Shown here piece after piece: positions 1-9,027 of a DNA stretch of 47,065 nucleotides (position 1 is the stretch's first letter; each line of letters begins with the position of its first letter). A model generated the notes under the pieces. It did not search any database, was not told where the DNA came from, and worked only from the letters and a program-made list of their open reading frames with translations. Both the position numbers and the translations under genes were made by a program. This DNA is from Desulfurivibrio sp. (GTDB taxonomy: Bacteria; Desulfobacterota; Desulfobulbia; Desulfobulbales; SURF-16): the NCBI GenBank assembly GCA_003605035.1, contig QZKJ01000038.1, forward strand, positions 1 to 47,065. Direction: 5' to 3'.

Positions 1-6
1 GTTGCT

Positions 7-62
7 GCAAATTATCTCGTCACTGCGGCGTACCCAAGTACGCCTCATTCCTCGAAATTTGC
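7..62. repeat. REP-like imperfect hairpin at the left edge
   Basis: A long imperfect inverted repeat. The outer arms GCAAATT (7-13) and AATTTGC (56-62) are perfect complements. The core GGCGTAC (27-33), loop CCAA, GTACGCC (38-44) is a perfect 7-bp stem. The intervening arms are partly complementary. Such intergenic palindromes are multicopy in many deltaproteobacterial genomes, but no second copy lies in this window, so repeat status rests on general resemblance. The element may continue left of base 1. Confidence 0.5.
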
Positions 63-89
63 GCGCCTCGCATTTGACGATTTTTGCTT

Positions 90-112
90 AGCCATCCCCA
101 AAGTGGCTTTTT
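90..112 (+). terminator. weak intrinsic-terminator-like hairpin
   Basis: AGCCA (90-94) and TGGCT (104-108) form a short stem followed by a run of T (108-112). It could end a gene lying left of the window. The stem is only 5 bp, so this is a weak call. Confidence 0.3.
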
Positions 113-244
113 ATGAAAACATCTTTCTCGGCTCAAAAGAAAAGGTTTTTAAAATGCATCTGATGCGGTAGTATAGCAGACTTTGGTTTACTCCACTGAG
201 CAGAGGGAATGGCAAGGATTCTCCCTCCTGGCAGCGGAAACAAT

Positions 245-273
245 TTGATAAGTATATAACAATTTTTTATAAA
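245..273 (+). promoter_or_regulatory. sigma70-type promoter of the mrp operon
   Basis: TTGATA (245-250) and TATAAA (268-273) are separated by exactly 17 bp, each matching the sigma70 consensus at 5 of 6 positions. A strong ribosome binding site AAGGAGG (284-290) stands six bases before the ATG at 297. This is the only clear promoter ahead of the long forward gene run. Confidence 0.6.
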
Positions 274-296
274 TTTCATCCCTAAGGAGGTTCTAT

Positions 297-1253
297 ATGG
301 GAAATTCCTGTCAACAGAAGAGCAGTTCCTGCAGCAGCAGCGGCAGCTGCGGCTCGCAGGATGCAGCCCTGGCCAAGCAGAATATGGCGATCACTTCGTC
401 GCTGGGCAAGATCAAAAATAAGATTCTGGTCATGAGCGGCAAGGGCGGGGTAGGCAAAAGCACGGTTTCCACCAATCTCGCCCTCGGGCTGGCGAACCGG
501 GGCTACAAGGTCGGCCTGATGGACGTTGATCTCCACGGCCCTGATATCTGCCGGATGCTGAATCTGACCGACAAGCTGCATAGCGTGCACATTGAAGGCC
601 GCTCGCTCTTTCCGCCCATGCAGTACGGCGAGAACCTCAAGGTGATTTCCCTTGAATATATGATGGAAGACCGGGATGATCCGATCATCTGGCGCGGCCC
701 GCTCAAGGTGCAGGCGATCCGTCAGTTTATTGCCGATATGGACTGGGGCGAGCTTGATTTTCTGATCATCGACGCCCCGCCGGGCACCGGCGATGAACCC
801 CTGACCGTGGCCCAGACCATCAAGGACGCCCAGGCCGTGGTGGTCACCACCCCCCAGGAGGTGGCCCTGGCTGACGTGCGGAAATCGCTCAACTTCTGCA
901 AGCATGTGAAGATGAAGGTGCTCGGCATGGTGGAAAACATGAGCGGTTTCATCTGCCCCCACTGCAATAAGGGGGTGGAGATCTTCAAAACCGGCGGCGG
1001 CGAGAAAACCGCCAGGGAATTCGGCATTAACTTTCTGGGCAGGGTGCCGGTTGACCCCCGCATTGTCGTGGGCGGCGATGACGGCAAACCCTATCTCAGC
1101 TCAGCCGGGGAGAGTCCGGCCATCAAGGCCTTCAGCGACATTGTCAGCAACATCGAAAAACAGATGACCACCGCCGCTCCCGTCTCCCTGAAGGCGGCCG
1201 AGGCGGGCTGCGCCTGCGGCTCAACCTGCAATCCCTCCACCTGCAACTGCTAG
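297..1253 (+). CDS. mrp: Mrp/Nbp35-family Fe-S cluster carrier ATPase with Cys-rich tails
   Basis: A cytosolic P-loop ATPase of the Mrp/Nbp35/ApbC family, which binds and transfers Fe-S clusters to apoproteins. The deviant Walker A SGKGGVGKST is at residues 47-56, DVDLHGP at 76-82, DAPPGTGDE at 159-167 and the family CxxC at C220/C223. At 318 aa it is longer than minimal Mrp because of a Ser/Cys-rich N-terminus (C5, C12, C18) and a Cys-rich C-terminus (C305, C307, C311, C316, C318). These tails could hold a second cluster or metal. The ATG at 297 has a strong Shine-Dalgarno sequence. It is the first gene of a compact forward run. The family call is certain; the client proteins are unknown. 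Confidence 0.93.
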   Translation: MGNSCQQKSSSCSSSGSCGSQDAALAKQNMAITSSLGKIKNKILVMSGKGGVGKSTVSTNLALGLANRGYKVGLMDVDLHGPDICRMLNLTDKLHSVHIEGRSLFPPMQYGENLKVISLEYMMEDRDDPIIWRGPLKVQAIRQFIADMDWGELDFLIIDAPPGTGDEPLTVAQTIKDAQAVVVTTPQEVALADVRKSLNFCKHVKMKVLGMVENMSGFICPHCNKGVEIFKTGGGEKTAREFGINFLGRVPVDPRIVVGGDDGKPYLSSAGESPAIKAFSDIVSNIEKQMTTAAPVSLKAAEAGCACGSTCNPSTCNC

Positions 1254-1285
1254 CCCTCATGCAGGGACAACCAGGAAGGTGAATT

Positions 1286-1924
1286 ATGCTTATCAGGCAG
1301 ATGACGGTCGGTTCCATGGCGGTTTGCTGTTATCTCGCCGCCTGCGAGAAAACCGGCAAGGCGATGCTCATCGATCCCGGCGGTGATGAGGATAAGGTGC
1401 TGGCCATGATCAGCAAGGAAGGGGCCAGCCTGGAATATATCGTCAATACCCACGGCCACCCTGATCATGTCTGCGCCAACGGACCGATCAAGAAAGCCAC
1501 CGGCGCGCCGATCGTCATGCACGAGGCGGACGCGGCCTTTTTCGGCCGACCCGAGGTGGCCAGCTATTTTGCCATGCTGGGTCTGGCCGCCTCGCCCCCC
1601 CCTGACCGGCTGGTCAGGGATGGGGATATCCTGCGAGTCGGTCAGCTTTCCTTCGAGGTGATCCATACCCCGGGCCATACGCCGGGCGGCATCTGTCTCT
1701 ACTCGCCGCCCCACCTCTTCACCGGCGATACGCTCTTTGTCGGCGCCGTCGGGCGTACCGATTTCCCCGGCGGCGATCTGCGGACCTTCATGCAGGCCAT
1801 CCGCGAGCGGCTGCTGCGGCTGCCCGATGAAACCATTGTCTGGCCGGGCCACGGCTATGGCGGTTCCCGTTCCACCATCGGCGAGGAGAAGCGCAGCAAT
1901 CCCTTTATCAACGGAGAGTTTTAG
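1286..1924 (+). CDS. MBL-fold metallo-hydrolase, glyoxalase II-like
   Basis: A 212-residue metallo-beta-lactamase-fold hydrolase of the glyoxalase II/GloB-like group. The metal motif THGHPDH is at residues 55-61, and further ligands lie in HTPGHTPGG, FTGDTLF and PGHGYGG. Members hydrolyse thioesters or related compounds; the C-terminal helical glutathione-binding domain of true GloB is absent, so the substrate cannot be named. The ATG at 1286 follows a GGAAGGTG ribosome site. It lies 32 bases after mrp and two bases before selB, so all three are probably cotranscribed. Confidence 0.85.
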   Translation: MLIRQMTVGSMAVCCYLAACEKTGKAMLIDPGGDEDKVLAMISKEGASLEYIVNTHGHPDHVCANGPIKKATGAPIVMHEADAAFFGRPEVASYFAMLGLAASPPPDRLVRDGDILRVGQLSFEVIHTPGHTPGGICLYSPPHLFTGDTLFVGAVGRTDFPGGDLRTFMQAIRERLLRLPDETIVWPGHGYGGSRSTIGEEKRSNPFINGEF

Positions 1925-1926
1925 GC

Positions 1927-3843
1927 ATGCGGGAAATCGTACTGGGCACGGCAGGACATGTGGATCATGGCAAGACCAGTTTTGTCAGGGCCCTGACCGG
2001 CATCGACACCGACCGGCTCAAGGAGGAAAAGGAACGGGGCATCACCATTGAACTCGGCTTTGCCTACCTTGATCTGCCCTGCGGCCATCGGCTCGGCATC
2101 ATTGACGTCCCCGGCCATGAGCGCTTTGTCAAGAACATGGTGGCCGGCGTGGCCGGCATTGACCTGGTGGCCTTCATCATTGCCGCTGATGAAGGCATCA
2201 TGCCGCAGACCAGGGAGCATTTCGAGATCTGCCGTCTGCTCGGGGTGAAGAAAGGGCTCATCGTCATCACCAAAAAAGATATGGTGGAGCCCGACTGGCT
2301 CGAACTGGTGGAGGAGGAGGTGCGGGGCTTTTTTGCCGGCAGTTTTCTGGCCGAGGCCCCGCTGGTCATGGTTTCCTCCACCACCGGGGAGGGGATTGAG
2401 GAGGCGCGCGGCATTATGGACGCGCTGGTTGCCTCCTGCGAGTTCACCGAGGCCTTCGGGCCCTTCCGCCTGGCCATTGACCGGGTCTTCACCATGAAGG
2501 GGTTCGGCGCGGTGGTCACCGGCACCTCCCTTTCCGGCCGGATAGCTGTGGGGGATGATGTCCGCATCTATCCCAGGGAACTGGACGGCAAGATCCGGGG
2601 CATTCAGGTGCATGGCCGGAGCGTGAGCCTGGTGGAGGCCGGCAACCGGACGGCGATCAACGTTCAGGGCGTTGAAATGGAGATGCTGGAGCGGGGCAAT
2701 GTGCTGGCCACGCCCGGCTGTCTGAAGCCTGCCTATATGCTGGATGCCGAGTTCCTCTACCTGTCCGCCAACGAAAAACCGCTGAAGAACCGCAGCAGGG
2801 TGCGCATTCACCTCGGCACGGCCGAGATCATGGGCCGCGTCGTGCTGCTGGAAAACGAGGAGGCCGCCCCGGGCAGCACCGCCAATGTGCAGCTGCTGCT
2901 GGAAGAACCGGTGGGGGTCTGGCCGGGCGACCACTATGTGGTGCGCCGCTATTCGCCGGTGACCACCATCGGCGGCGGGGTGGTGCTCAATAATTTCGCG
3001 CCGAAACGCAAACGCTTCCGGGAGGAAAATTCTCGCATCTTTTCCCTGTATCATACCGCCTCCCAGGAGGATCTGGTATTGTTCCACCTGCGGGAAAGCG
3101 GCTTCCGCGGCCTGACCGGCGCGGATCTGTCGGTGAAGATGGGCTGCTTCGGCAACCGTTTCAAGAAACTGCTGAGCGCGCCGATTGCCGCCCGCCGGGT
3201 GGTGGTGGTTGATTCGGAAAGGCAGCTGTATGTGGCTGAGGAGGTCTATGCCGGCCTGCTGCAAAAGATTACCGGACTGATCACCGCCTTTCATCAGGAG
3301 AATCCGCTGAAGCCGGGTCTGCCCAAGGAGGAGTTGCGCAGCCGCATCGACCAGGGGCTTGGCCCCAGGCTCTTTCAGCTCTGCCTGGCCGAGCTGGGCA
3401 GAAAGGGCGTGCTTGCCCAGGAGGAGGGCATTGTCCGGCTGGCCGGCCATCAGGTCTTTCTGCAGGCGGATGAAAAGGCGATCAGGGAAAAGATGGAAAA
3501 ACTCTTCGCCGCGGCAGGGCTCAATGCCCCGACCATCAAGGAGGTGTACGCCGCCTTTCCGGATGCCCCCCAGTCCCTGGTGATGGAGGTGCTGAGCCTG
3601 CTGGTCAAGGACGGCCTGGTGGCCAAGGTGACCAATGATTTTTATTTTTCCGCCAGAGCCCTGGATGAGCTGCAGCAGAAAATGCTTGATTACCTGCAGA
3701 GGGAGGGGGATATCGACGCCCCGCGCTTCAAAGACCTGACCGGCCTGACCAGGAAATTTTCCATCCCCCTGCTGGAATATTTCGATAAGATAAAAGTGAC
3801 GCTGCGGGTAGGGGACAAGCGCATCCTGCGCGCCAAGAGCTGA
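1927..3843 (+). CDS. selB: selenocysteine-specific elongation factor SelB
   Basis: The dedicated translation factor that delivers Sec-tRNA to recoded UGA codons by binding GTP and the mRNA SECIS hairpin. The GTPase motifs are GHVDHGKT (10-17), a DVPGHE switch II and TKKD. EF-Tu-like beta-barrel domains follow, and the C-terminal third contains the winged-helix repeats that bind SECIS. The 638-residue length is normal. The start ATG at 1927 lies two bases after the upstream stop, with GGAGAG inside the preceding gene's end. It implies that the organism makes selenoproteins. selA, selD and tRNA-Sec are not in the window. Confidence 0.95.
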   Translation: MREIVLGTAGHVDHGKTSFVRALTGIDTDRLKEEKERGITIELGFAYLDLPCGHRLGIIDVPGHERFVKNMVAGVAGIDLVAFIIAADEGIMPQTREHFEICRLLGVKKGLIVITKKDMVEPDWLELVEEEVRGFFAGSFLAEAPLVMVSSTTGEGIEEARGIMDALVASCEFTEAFGPFRLAIDRVFTMKGFGAVVTGTSLSGRIAVGDDVRIYPRELDGKIRGIQVHGRSVSLVEAGNRTAINVQGVEMEMLERGNVLATPGCLKPAYMLDAEFLYLSANEKPLKNRSRVRIHLGTAEIMGRVVLLENEEAAPGSTANVQLLLEEPVGVWPGDHYVVRRYSPVTTIGGGVVLNNFAPKRKRFREENSRIFSLYHTASQEDLVLFHLRESGFRGLTGADLSVKMGCFGNRFKKLLSAPIAARRVVVVDSERQLYVAEEVYAGLLQKITGLITAFHQENPLKPGLPKEELRSRIDQGLGPRLFQLCLAELGRKGVLAQEEGIVRLAGHQVFLQADEKAIREKMEKLFAAAGLNAPTIKEVYAAFPDAPQSLVMEVLSLLVKDGLVAKVTNDFYFSARALDELQQKMLDYLQREGDIDAPRFKDLTGLTRKFSIPLLEYFDKIKVTLRVGDKRILRAKS

Positions 3844-3908
3844 CGGAGCTCCGTCGCTCTTCCCTTGGCCTGCCGCGGCAAACGACCACCGCCCACAGGA
3901 GAACCGGC

Positions 3909-5558
3909 ATAACTAATCTCAGCGGAAATCTTAGCGGCCTGAAAACGGGCCAGCTCAAACGACTGGAACGGCTCGGCAAACGGCGGGTTGATCCCGATCT
4001 GATCATCTCGGCGGAAACCGCCAGGGAGATGGCGGAACTTTCCGCCGAGATCAAACGCCAGATCGGTCTGCTGCTTGACCGGGCCGGCCAGGTGGAAACG
4101 GTCATCGTCGGCGATCATAAAAAAATCGTCATTCCCGCCCTTTCCCAGATCCGCTCCGCCGGCGGCCGCCTGAAGGGCCTGCGTTGCGTGCATACCCATC
4201 TGGCCGGCGAGGATCTCAGCGAAGACGACCTGATGGACCTGCTGTTTCTCCGCCTGGATCTGATGGCCATGATCAAGGTGGGCGACAGCGGGCTGCCGGA
4301 GAAACTCTACGCCGTTCATCTCATCCCTGTTCCCGTTGCGGGCAAGAGCTGGCATTTCCTGCCCCCGGTGGTTCTCTCCCGGCAGCCGGCAAATTTCCTG
4401 GAACTGATCGGCGCCCTTGAGGATGAGTTTTCCCGCGCTGCTGCGGTTAGAAAAAGCGAAGCGGGCAAGGACCGGGCCATCCTGATCAGTGTGACCACCC
4501 AGGCCAAGTCAGTGGCCCGGGAGTCGATGGATGAGCTGGAGGAACTGGTCCGCTCCGATGATGTGGAGGTGCTGGAAACCATTATCCAGCGGCGGGACAA
4601 AATCAATCCCCGGCTGATCATCGGCAAGGGCAAGCTGGCGGAGATCATACTGACCTCGCTCAAGCGCAATGCCAATCTGCTGATTTTTGACCAGGAACTG
4701 AATCCCTCCCAGGTGCGCTCCATCACCGACCACACCGAGCTGCGGGTCATCGACCGCACCCAGCTGATTCTGGACATCTTTGCCAAACGGGCGCTCAGCC
4801 GGGAAGGGCGGCTGCAGATTGAAATGGCCCAGCTCAAATATCTGCTGCCGCGGCTGGGCCAGCGTGACGACGCCCTGTCCCGGCTGACCGGCGGCATCGG
4901 CGGCAGAGGGCCGGGGGAAACGAGGCTTGAGATCGACAGACGCCGGATCAACGACCGCCTGAGCAAGCTGGACAAACGGCTGAAGCAGGTCGGCCTGGAG
5001 CGGCACCAGCGACGGTCGCGCCGCCGCAAAAAGGAGCTGCCGGTCATTTCCCTGGTGGGCTATACCAACGCCGGCAAGTCGACCCTGCTCAACAGTCTGA
5101 CCAAAAGTCACATCTACGCGGAAGACAAACTCTTTGCCACCCTTGATCCGACCAGCCGCCGGCTGCGCTTTCCCGAGGATGTGGAGGTCATTGTCACCGA
5201 CACGGTGGGTTTTATCAGGCATCTGCCGGATGAGCTGCTCAAGGCCTTCAAGGCCACCCTGGAGGAGCTGCATGAGGCGGACCTGCTGGTGCATGTCGTT
5301 GATATCAGCAACCCCCGTTTTGTCGAGCAGATCCGGGTGGTGGAGGAGGTGCTGGAGGAACTCGACCTGGCCGATATCACCGTCATGCAGGTTTATAATA
5401 AAATTGACAGGGTGGATCCGGTATTCGTGCAGGAACAGCTGCAGCGCTCCGACGCCGTAGCCATCTCGGCCATCAATCCGGCCACCTTTGCCCCGTTTCT
5501 GGAAAAAGCAAAGAAACTGGTGCTGAAAAAATGGAATGGACATCAAGATGTCGCCTGA
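3909..5558 (+). CDS. hflX: GTPase HflX, apparent AUA start
   Basis: A ribosome-associated GTPase that splits stalled or stressed ribosomes. The G1 loop GYTNAGKST begins at 5058, followed by DTVGFIRHLP and NKID, with the HflX glycine-rich linker GGIGGRGPGETRLE before the G domain. The first in-frame ATG (4029) would remove 40 residues, yet the upstream codons encode a family-like N-terminus (TNLSGNLSGLKTGQLKRLER). No in-frame ATG, GTG or TTG exists between the upstream stop (3786) and 4029. The best candidate is ATA at 3909, eight bases after AGGAG (3897-3901), giving 549 residues. The 3' end overlaps the next gene by 23 bases. A sequencing error at the start codon cannot be excluded. Confidence 0.85.
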   Translation: MTNLSGNLSGLKTGQLKRLERLGKRRVDPDLIISAETAREMAELSAEIKRQIGLLLDRAGQVETVIVGDHKKIVIPALSQIRSAGGRLKGLRCVHTHLAGEDLSEDDLMDLLFLRLDLMAMIKVGDSGLPEKLYAVHLIPVPVAGKSWHFLPPVVLSRQPANFLELIGALEDEFSRAAAVRKSEAGKDRAILISVTTQAKSVARESMDELEELVRSDDVEVLETIIQRRDKINPRLIIGKGKLAEIILTSLKRNANLLIFDQELNPSQVRSITDHTELRVIDRTQLILDIFAKRALSREGRLQIEMAQLKYLLPRLGQRDDALSRLTGGIGGRGPGETRLEIDRRRINDRLSKLDKRLKQVGLERHQRRSRRRKKELPVISLVGYTNAGKSTLLNSLTKSHIYAEDKLFATLDPTSRRLRFPEDVEVIVTDTVGFIRHLPDELLKAFKATLEELHEADLLVHVVDISNPRFVEQIRVVEEVLEELDLADITVMQVYNKIDRVDPVFVQEQLQRSDAVAISAINPATFAPFLEKAKKLVLKKWNGHQDVA

Positions 5559-6210
5559 AATCCCCTTACGCTGCGGTCATTGTCTCGCCTTTTCCTCTGC
5601 CCAGCCGCTGAGCCGCTGCCAGGTCTGCCGTGATCAGGCCATGGCCGAATCCTATCTCTGCGAGCTTACCCGCATTGCCTCCTCTCCCCGTTCATTTATC
5701 TGCCATGCCTTCCGGCCCAATCTCACCCTGGTGGGCAAAGGGGAGGAGAGCCCGCCTGAGCCAGCCGCCTGCCTGAACAAACAGGCCTATTTCGCCGATG
5801 CGGTCCGGCTGATCTGTGCCGGCCAATGCAGCGGCGGGCTCTGCGGCAGCCCCGGCTGCCAGCCCTCGGCAAGCAACGGGGCGGCTGCCGTCTATCATGT
5901 GGTGTGGAGTGTCCGGCAGCGCAAACCTGTTTTTGCGGCGAGCAACCTCTATGTCTCCTTCCTGCATGACGTCTTTCTCTCCTGCGGCCAGCTGATGGCC
6001 GGCAAGGTCTATCTGATCTGGCTGGCCGCCGATCACCTGCATCTCTATCTTGAGTGTTCCGGCTGGGAATCGGAGCAGGAAATTATCGAAGACCTGCAGG
6101 GGCTGGTTCATGACGCCCTGATGCAGGAGTTCCCCGCGCTGCGGAAAGATTATGAAAAAACATTGATCTGGGAGCGTGACTTCTTCCTGGAAAAAATAGC
6201 TGCCGAATGA
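5536..6210 (+). CDS. Y1-transposase-like (IS200/RAYT-type) domain protein lacking the catalytic-Tyr helix
   Basis: A 224-residue protein with two parts. The N-terminal half is Cys-rich (CGHC at 13-16, CQVC at 28-31, more Cys to residue 108), possibly metal-binding. Residues about 120-224 resemble IS200/REP-associated Y1 transposases: YHVVWSVRQRKPVF at the first strand, a HUH-type pair in DHLHL (H167, H169), and IWERDFF near the end, like the LW..xYF motif of that fold. The nucleophilic Tyr normally sits about 60 residues after the HUH pair, but this protein stops 55 residues after it. It overlaps hflX (start) and the next gene (ATGA, stop), an operon setting unlike a mobile element. It is probably domesticated; its function is unknown. 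An ATG at 5548 is an alternative start. Confidence 0.6.
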   Translation: MDIKMSPEIPLRCGHCLAFSSAQPLSRCQVCRDQAMAESYLCELTRIASSPRSFICHAFRPNLTLVGKGEESPPEPAACLNKQAYFADAVRLICAGQCSGGLCGSPGCQPSASNGAAAVYHVVWSVRQRKPVFAASNLYVSFLHDVFLSCGQLMAGKVYLIWLAADHLHLYLECSGWESEQEIIEDLQGLVHDALMQEFPALRKDYEKTLIWERDFFLEKIAAE

Positions 6211-6815
6211 ACAGCTCATTGCCAAGAAATCTGCTGCTGTTGTGTCTGCTGCTGCAGGCCCTGCTGTTTGCCCCTGCCCTGGCAGGCGGCAAGGAGGCCG
6301 CCCGCATCGGTGAGATGGTGCTGATGAATTCCGAGCAGGAGCTGCTGGTCTATTTTTCCCTGGAAAACGCCTTTACCGCGGAGATGGAAAAGGGCATCGA
6401 AAACGGCATCCCCGTCACCTTCAGTTATTTCATCGAACTCTACCAGCTCTCTGCCGGCGAGACGGAAAAAAAGATTGCCGGCAAGGCCTTTGATCATACC
6501 TTGAAGTATGACCCGCTCAAGCAGGAATATACGGTGGACATGGAGGAGAGGAAGGTGAGCCCTATCACCTTCAAGAGTTTCGGCGAGGCGAAAACAGCCA
6601 TGACCGATATCCATGATCTGCCACTGGCCGGACTGGCCATGCTGGAAAGCGAGGGCCGCTATCTGGTGCAGGTGAAGGCCAAGCTGGCCAAAAAAACCCT
6701 GCCCATGAACTTTCAATATATCATCCCCTTCTGGCAGCTCTGGAAGTTTGAAACCGACTGGCACCCACTGCCGTTCACCTATGGAAACAGCGGATCAGCA
6801 GCAGCAGAGAGATGA
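6207..6815 (+). CDS. DUF4390 family exported protein
   Basis: A 202-residue protein with a clear signal peptide: N-terminal SSLPRN, a Leu-rich core at about 8-22, and a probable cleavage after APALA (residue 26). The mature part is a beta-rich domain matching DUF4390, a proteobacterial family commonly found directly before ntrY-like sensor kinase genes. It probably acts outside the inner membrane and may interact with the sensor domain of the following kinase, but this is inferred from position only. The start overlaps the upstream stop (ATGA), and the end overlaps the likely ntrY start, so translation is coupled. Confidence 0.75.
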   Translation: MNSSLPRNLLLLCLLLQALLFAPALAGGKEAARIGEMVLMNSEQELLVYFSLENAFTAEMEKGIENGIPVTFSYFIELYQLSAGETEKKIAGKAFDHTLKYDPLKQEYTVDMEERKVSPITFKSFGEAKTAMTDIHDLPLAGLAMLESEGRYLVQVKAKLAKKTLPMNFQYIIPFWQLWKFETDWHPLPFTYGNSGSAAAER

Positions 6816-8985
6816 GCGCAAGCGGCGCCGGGTCTGGACAGTCATCTTCGTCTGTCTGGTGCTCATTCCGCTGCTGACCTTTGTTGAAACCAAGGTCTTT
6901 CAGCTGGGCGCGGTACCCTTTCCGGTCAGCGGCAATGTGCTGGTCTTCGTCATCATCAACTGCAACGTCTTTCTCCTGCTGCTCATGGTGTTTCTGGTGC
7001 TGCGCAACCTGGCGCAGCTGGTGTTCGAGCGCAAGAAAAAGATCCTCGGCACCAAACTGCGGACCAAACTGGTCATCTCCTTTGTCTCGCTTTCCCTGAT
7101 CCCCACGGCCCTGCTGTTTTTTATCGCCCTGCAGTTCGTCTCCACCAGCATGGATTACTGGTTCAATATCAAGGTTGAGCAGTCGCTGCTGGAGTCGCTG
7201 CATGTGGCCCAGGACGTCTATCAGGAAAAAAGAGAGGAGATGCAGAGGCTGGGCGGCAACATCGCCCGCCGGCTGGAAGCGCAGTACGACGGCCGGCCGG
7301 AGGCTGCCGCACTTGACGCCTTCCTGACCGATATCGTTGACCGGCACGGGCTGGTCAGTCTCGAGATTATTTCGCCCCAGCGCGCAACCATCACCAGGAT
7401 TGCCGCCGGGCCGTTTGCCAACCCGGCCCAGGTGCCGGAAATCCTGCCTGACCTGCTGCGCAAGGCCTTGAGCGGCGACGCCGGGCAGATCGCCATCCAG
7501 CAGACCCAGGGCGGCGAACTGGTGCGCAGTCTCATTCCCTTCAGCCTTGGCCCTGCCGGGGACAACCCGCACGTGCTGATCGTCTCCGCCCTGATTCCCC
7601 AGTCCCGCCTGGACAGGATGCAGATCATCTCCAGCGGCCTGGAAGGCTACCGGCAGCTGATGCAGCTCAAGCAGCCCATCAAGACCAGTCTGCTGGTCAT
7701 TCTGCTGGTGGTCACCCTGCTCATTGTCTTCAGCGCCGTCTGGTTCGGTTTTTTCGTGGCCCGCAGTCTCACCGATCCCATCGATAAGCTGGCCATTGCC
7801 ACCAGAAGGGTGGCGGACGGCGAGCTTGATTTCGTGGTGGAAACCGATGCCGGCGACGAAATGGGCACCCTGGTGGAATCCTTCAACCAGATGACCCGTG
7901 ATGTGCTGGCCAGCCAGAAGGAGCTGGAGGCGAGCAACCAGGAACTGGAAAACAGAAGGCGCTATACGGAGATCATCCTGCAGAATGTGGCGGCCGGGGT
8001 CATCTCCCTTGACGCCGACGGCCGCATCACCACCATCAACCGTTTTGCCGAAGAGCTGCTGAAAATCGACAAGCAGCGGATTTTGAACCATGATTACCGG
8101 CAGGTCTTGAATGCCCAGCATCAGGAGGTGCTGGGTAATTTTTATGCAGAGCTGGCCCGCAGCGGCAAGGGCACCATCGAGCTGCCCCTGCGGCTCAAGG
8201 TGCGGGATGCTTCCTTTTCACTGCGGGTCAACATGACCCGCCTGGTGGACGAATTCGGCAAGGAGCTTGGCGTGGTGCTGGTTTTCGATAACCTCACCGA
8301 GCTGGAAAAGGCCCAGCGCATGGCGGCCTGGCGTGAGGTGGCCAGACGTATCGCCCATGAAGTCAAAAATCCGTTGACTCCCATCCAGTTATCCGCCCAG
8401 CGGCTGCGTAAACGCTATCTGGATAAACTGGGTGAAGAGGGCGAGATTTTTGATGTCTGCACCAGGACCATTGTCAATCAGGTTGACGAGCTGAAGCGGC
8501 TGGTCAGTGAATTTTCCAATTTCGCCCGCATGCCGGCCGTGCAGAAGTCCATGAACAGCCTGCCGGAAATGGCGGAAGAGGCCATGGTGCTTTTTCGCGA
8601 AGGGCACAAGCATATCAATTTTGCCTTTGTCTGCCATGGGGAGGTGCCGCGATTCCCCTTTGATCTCAAACAGATGAAAAGGGTGCTGATCAACCTGCTG
8701 GATAATGCCGTGTCAGCCGTGGGGAAGGGGGGCAGCATCAGGGTGGAGATCGCGGCGGACGAGGTGCAGAGGCTGGTCTTGCTGGAGGTGCAGGATGATG
8801 GCCCGGGCGTGCGGGACGAGGATAAGCATCATCTCTTTGAACCCTATTTTTCCACCAAGAAATCAGGAACCGGCCTCGGGCTGGCCATTGCCAGTACGGT
8901 GGTGGCCGATCACGGCGGCTATATCCGGGTCAAGGACAATCTGCCGCGGGGCGCCAGGTTTATTATCGAGCTGCCGCTGGCTTAG
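6781..8985 (+). CDS. ntrY: NtrY-like membrane sensor histidine kinase
   Basis: A 734-residue histidine kinase with the NtrY layout. Three N-terminal transmembrane helices lie at about residues 20-34, 51-75 and 97-117. An extracytoplasmic region of about 180 residues, a fourth helix near 300-325, HAMP, PAS, HisKA and HATPase_c follow. The phosphoacceptor is H526 in RIAHEVKNPLTPIQ. N and G boxes are present (NLLDNAVSA, DDGPGV, GTGLGLA). ATG 6781 is preferred over a TTG at 6748, although neither has a strong ribosome site. It overlaps the DUF4390 gene by 35 bases and is followed by ntrX. The input signal (nitrogen status or redox in relatives) is not shown by the sequence. Confidence 0.88.
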   Translation: METADQQQQRDERKRRRVWTVIFVCLVLIPLLTFVETKVFQLGAVPFPVSGNVLVFVIINCNVFLLLLMVFLVLRNLAQLVFERKKKILGTKLRTKLVISFVSLSLIPTALLFFIALQFVSTSMDYWFNIKVEQSLLESLHVAQDVYQEKREEMQRLGGNIARRLEAQYDGRPEAAALDAFLTDIVDRHGLVSLEIISPQRATITRIAAGPFANPAQVPEILPDLLRKALSGDAGQIAIQQTQGGELVRSLIPFSLGPAGDNPHVLIVSALIPQSRLDRMQIISSGLEGYRQLMQLKQPIKTSLLVILLVVTLLIVFSAVWFGFFVARSLTDPIDKLAIATRRVADGELDFVVETDAGDEMGTLVESFNQMTRDVLASQKELEASNQELENRRRYTEIILQNVAAGVISLDADGRITTINRFAEELLKIDKQRILNHDYRQVLNAQHQEVLGNFYAELARSGKGTIELPLRLKVRDASFSLRVNMTRLVDEFGKELGVVLVFDNLTELEKAQRMAAWREVARRIAHEVKNPLTPIQLSAQRLRKRYLDKLGEEGEIFDVCTRTIVNQVDELKRLVSEFSNFARMPAVQKSMNSLPEMAEEAMVLFREGHKHINFAFVCHGEVPRFPFDLKQMKRVLINLLDNAVSAVGKGGSIRVEIAADEVQRLVLLEVQDDGPGVRDEDKHHLFEPYFSTKKSGTGLGLAIASTVVADHGGYIRVKDNLPRGARFIIELPLA

Positions 8986-9027
8986 CCTGTGCGGAGGCCG
9001 GCAGTAAGGATGAGGAAGGTCACGGGA

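Noticed and set aside
1921..3450. A 509-codon open frame on the minus strand opposite selB
   Set aside because: It lies wholly antisense to a certain gene, is His/Gln-rich as expected from GC-biased shadow frames and matches no family. Similar long antisense frames opposite ntrY, ntrX, hemB and phoR were dropped for the same reason.
1927..3843. A selenoprotein gene or SECIS element near selB
   Set aside because: No in-frame UGA with a plausible downstream hairpin was found in any recognised gene of the window.
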